From assembly GCA_033720975.1 (NCBI GenBank), contig JAWWBL010000039.1:1-14636 (forward strand): a stretch of DNA of 14,636 nucleotides. Direction: 5' to 3'. The position numbers and the translations under genes are program-made. Positions 14,386 to 14,636 of this stretch are shown piece after piece. A model generated the notes under the pieces. It saw nothing but the letters and a program-made list of their open reading frames with translations, did no database searches and was not told the origin of the DNA. The stretch is from JAWWBL01 sp033720975. GTDB lineage: Bacteria; Actinomycetota; Acidimicrobiia; Spongiisociales; ZC4RG35. Position 1 is the stretch's first letter, and each line of letters begins with the position of its first letter.

Positions 14386-14636
14386 GAGCTCAAGTCGCCC
14401 CACGAGAACACGAGCTCATCGACGGGCGAACCGCCGATCAGGTGCTCGTCGATGATCCGATCCAGCTTGTCCACGTCAAGGTTGGCGTACCACGAGCCCT
14501 CGGGATAGACCACAGCAATACAGCCCTGCTCACAGATGCGGAGGCAGTCGACCTTGGACCTGAGGACGGTGCCCGACCCCCACTCGACCGGGTCAGGATC
14601 GGCACCCATGTCGCCCTGCCACTTGGGAGGGGCGGA
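14382..14636 (-). CDS. [2Fe-2S] ferredoxin-like protein, thioredoxin-like type (5' end outside window)
   Basis: The frame is open to the right window edge, giving at least 84 residues with no stop. An internal ATG at 14609 could be taken as a start, but the codons beyond it (reading APPKWQGD) look like continuing protein, so the gene is probably cut by the window. The visible part contains VDCLRICEQGCIAVVYPEGSWY, matching the C-terminal half of thioredoxin-like [2Fe-2S] ferredoxins; the first cysteine pair expected of that family should lie outside the window. There is a third cysteine four residues after the C-x3-C pair. The end, DRIIDEHLIGGSPVDELVF, is also typical. It overlaps the alpha/beta hydrolase start by 4 bases, so the two are probably made from one mRNA. 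Confidence 0.8.
   Translation of the reverse strand, partial: SAPPKWQGDMGADPDPVEWGSGTVLRSKVDCLRICEQGCIAVVYPEGSWYANLDVDKLDRIIDEHLIGGSPVDELVFSWGDLSS

Overview
The window is a compact, GC-rich stretch from an aerobic bacterium. The gene set points to a high-GC actinobacterium, plausibly of the Acidimicrobiia type; that placement is inference, since no rRNA or marker gene is present. Supporting traits are actinobacterial-style CtaG and subunit III proteins, a caa3-type subunit II carrying its own cytochrome c domain, lipoproteins with Thr/Ser-rich linkers, and frequent GTG/TTG starts in stop-start overlaps. No mobile element, CRISPR array, tRNA or rRNA was seen, and no gene-free stretch exceeds about 60 bases.

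Layout. Positions 1-69 look like the 3' end of a plus-strand gene meeting serA tail to tail. From about 10,920 down to 70, thirteen minus-strand genes run head to tail, most with 4-base stop-start overlaps (ATGA or TTGA) and with gaps of at most a few bases. In order of transcription they are: a cupredoxin-like lipoprotein; a roughly ten-helix membrane protein; a 48-residue single-helix protein; ctaB (heme O synthase); a thioredoxin-fold lipoprotein with a C-x4-C motif; cytochrome c oxidase subunits II, I, III and IV; the assembly factor ctaG; a 100-residue lipoprotein; a class V aminotransferase; and a short D-3-phosphoglycerate dehydrogenase. This looks like one transcription unit that makes a caa3-type heme-copper oxidase together with its heme supply, copper and thiol accessories, and two steps of serine synthesis.

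To the right, a membrane-anchored Ntn-hydrolase of the penicillin acylase family is transcribed on the plus strand, divergently from the oxidase unit. The short gap between them holds an 11-bp inverted repeat with one mismatch. This gene ends in a 4-base tail-to-tail overlap with an alpha/beta hydrolase on the minus strand, and a strong hairpin covers both stop codons. The hydrolase is coupled to an upstream ferredoxin-like [2Fe-2S] gene that runs off the right edge.

Working together (inference): CtaB makes heme O, CtaG and the thioredoxin-like and cupredoxin-like lipoproteins are suited to copper or thiol handling on the outer face, and subunits I-IV form the oxidase. The least understood part is the promoter-proximal trio (cupredoxin lipoprotein, polytopic membrane protein, 48-residue protein), which is translationally coupled to ctaB.
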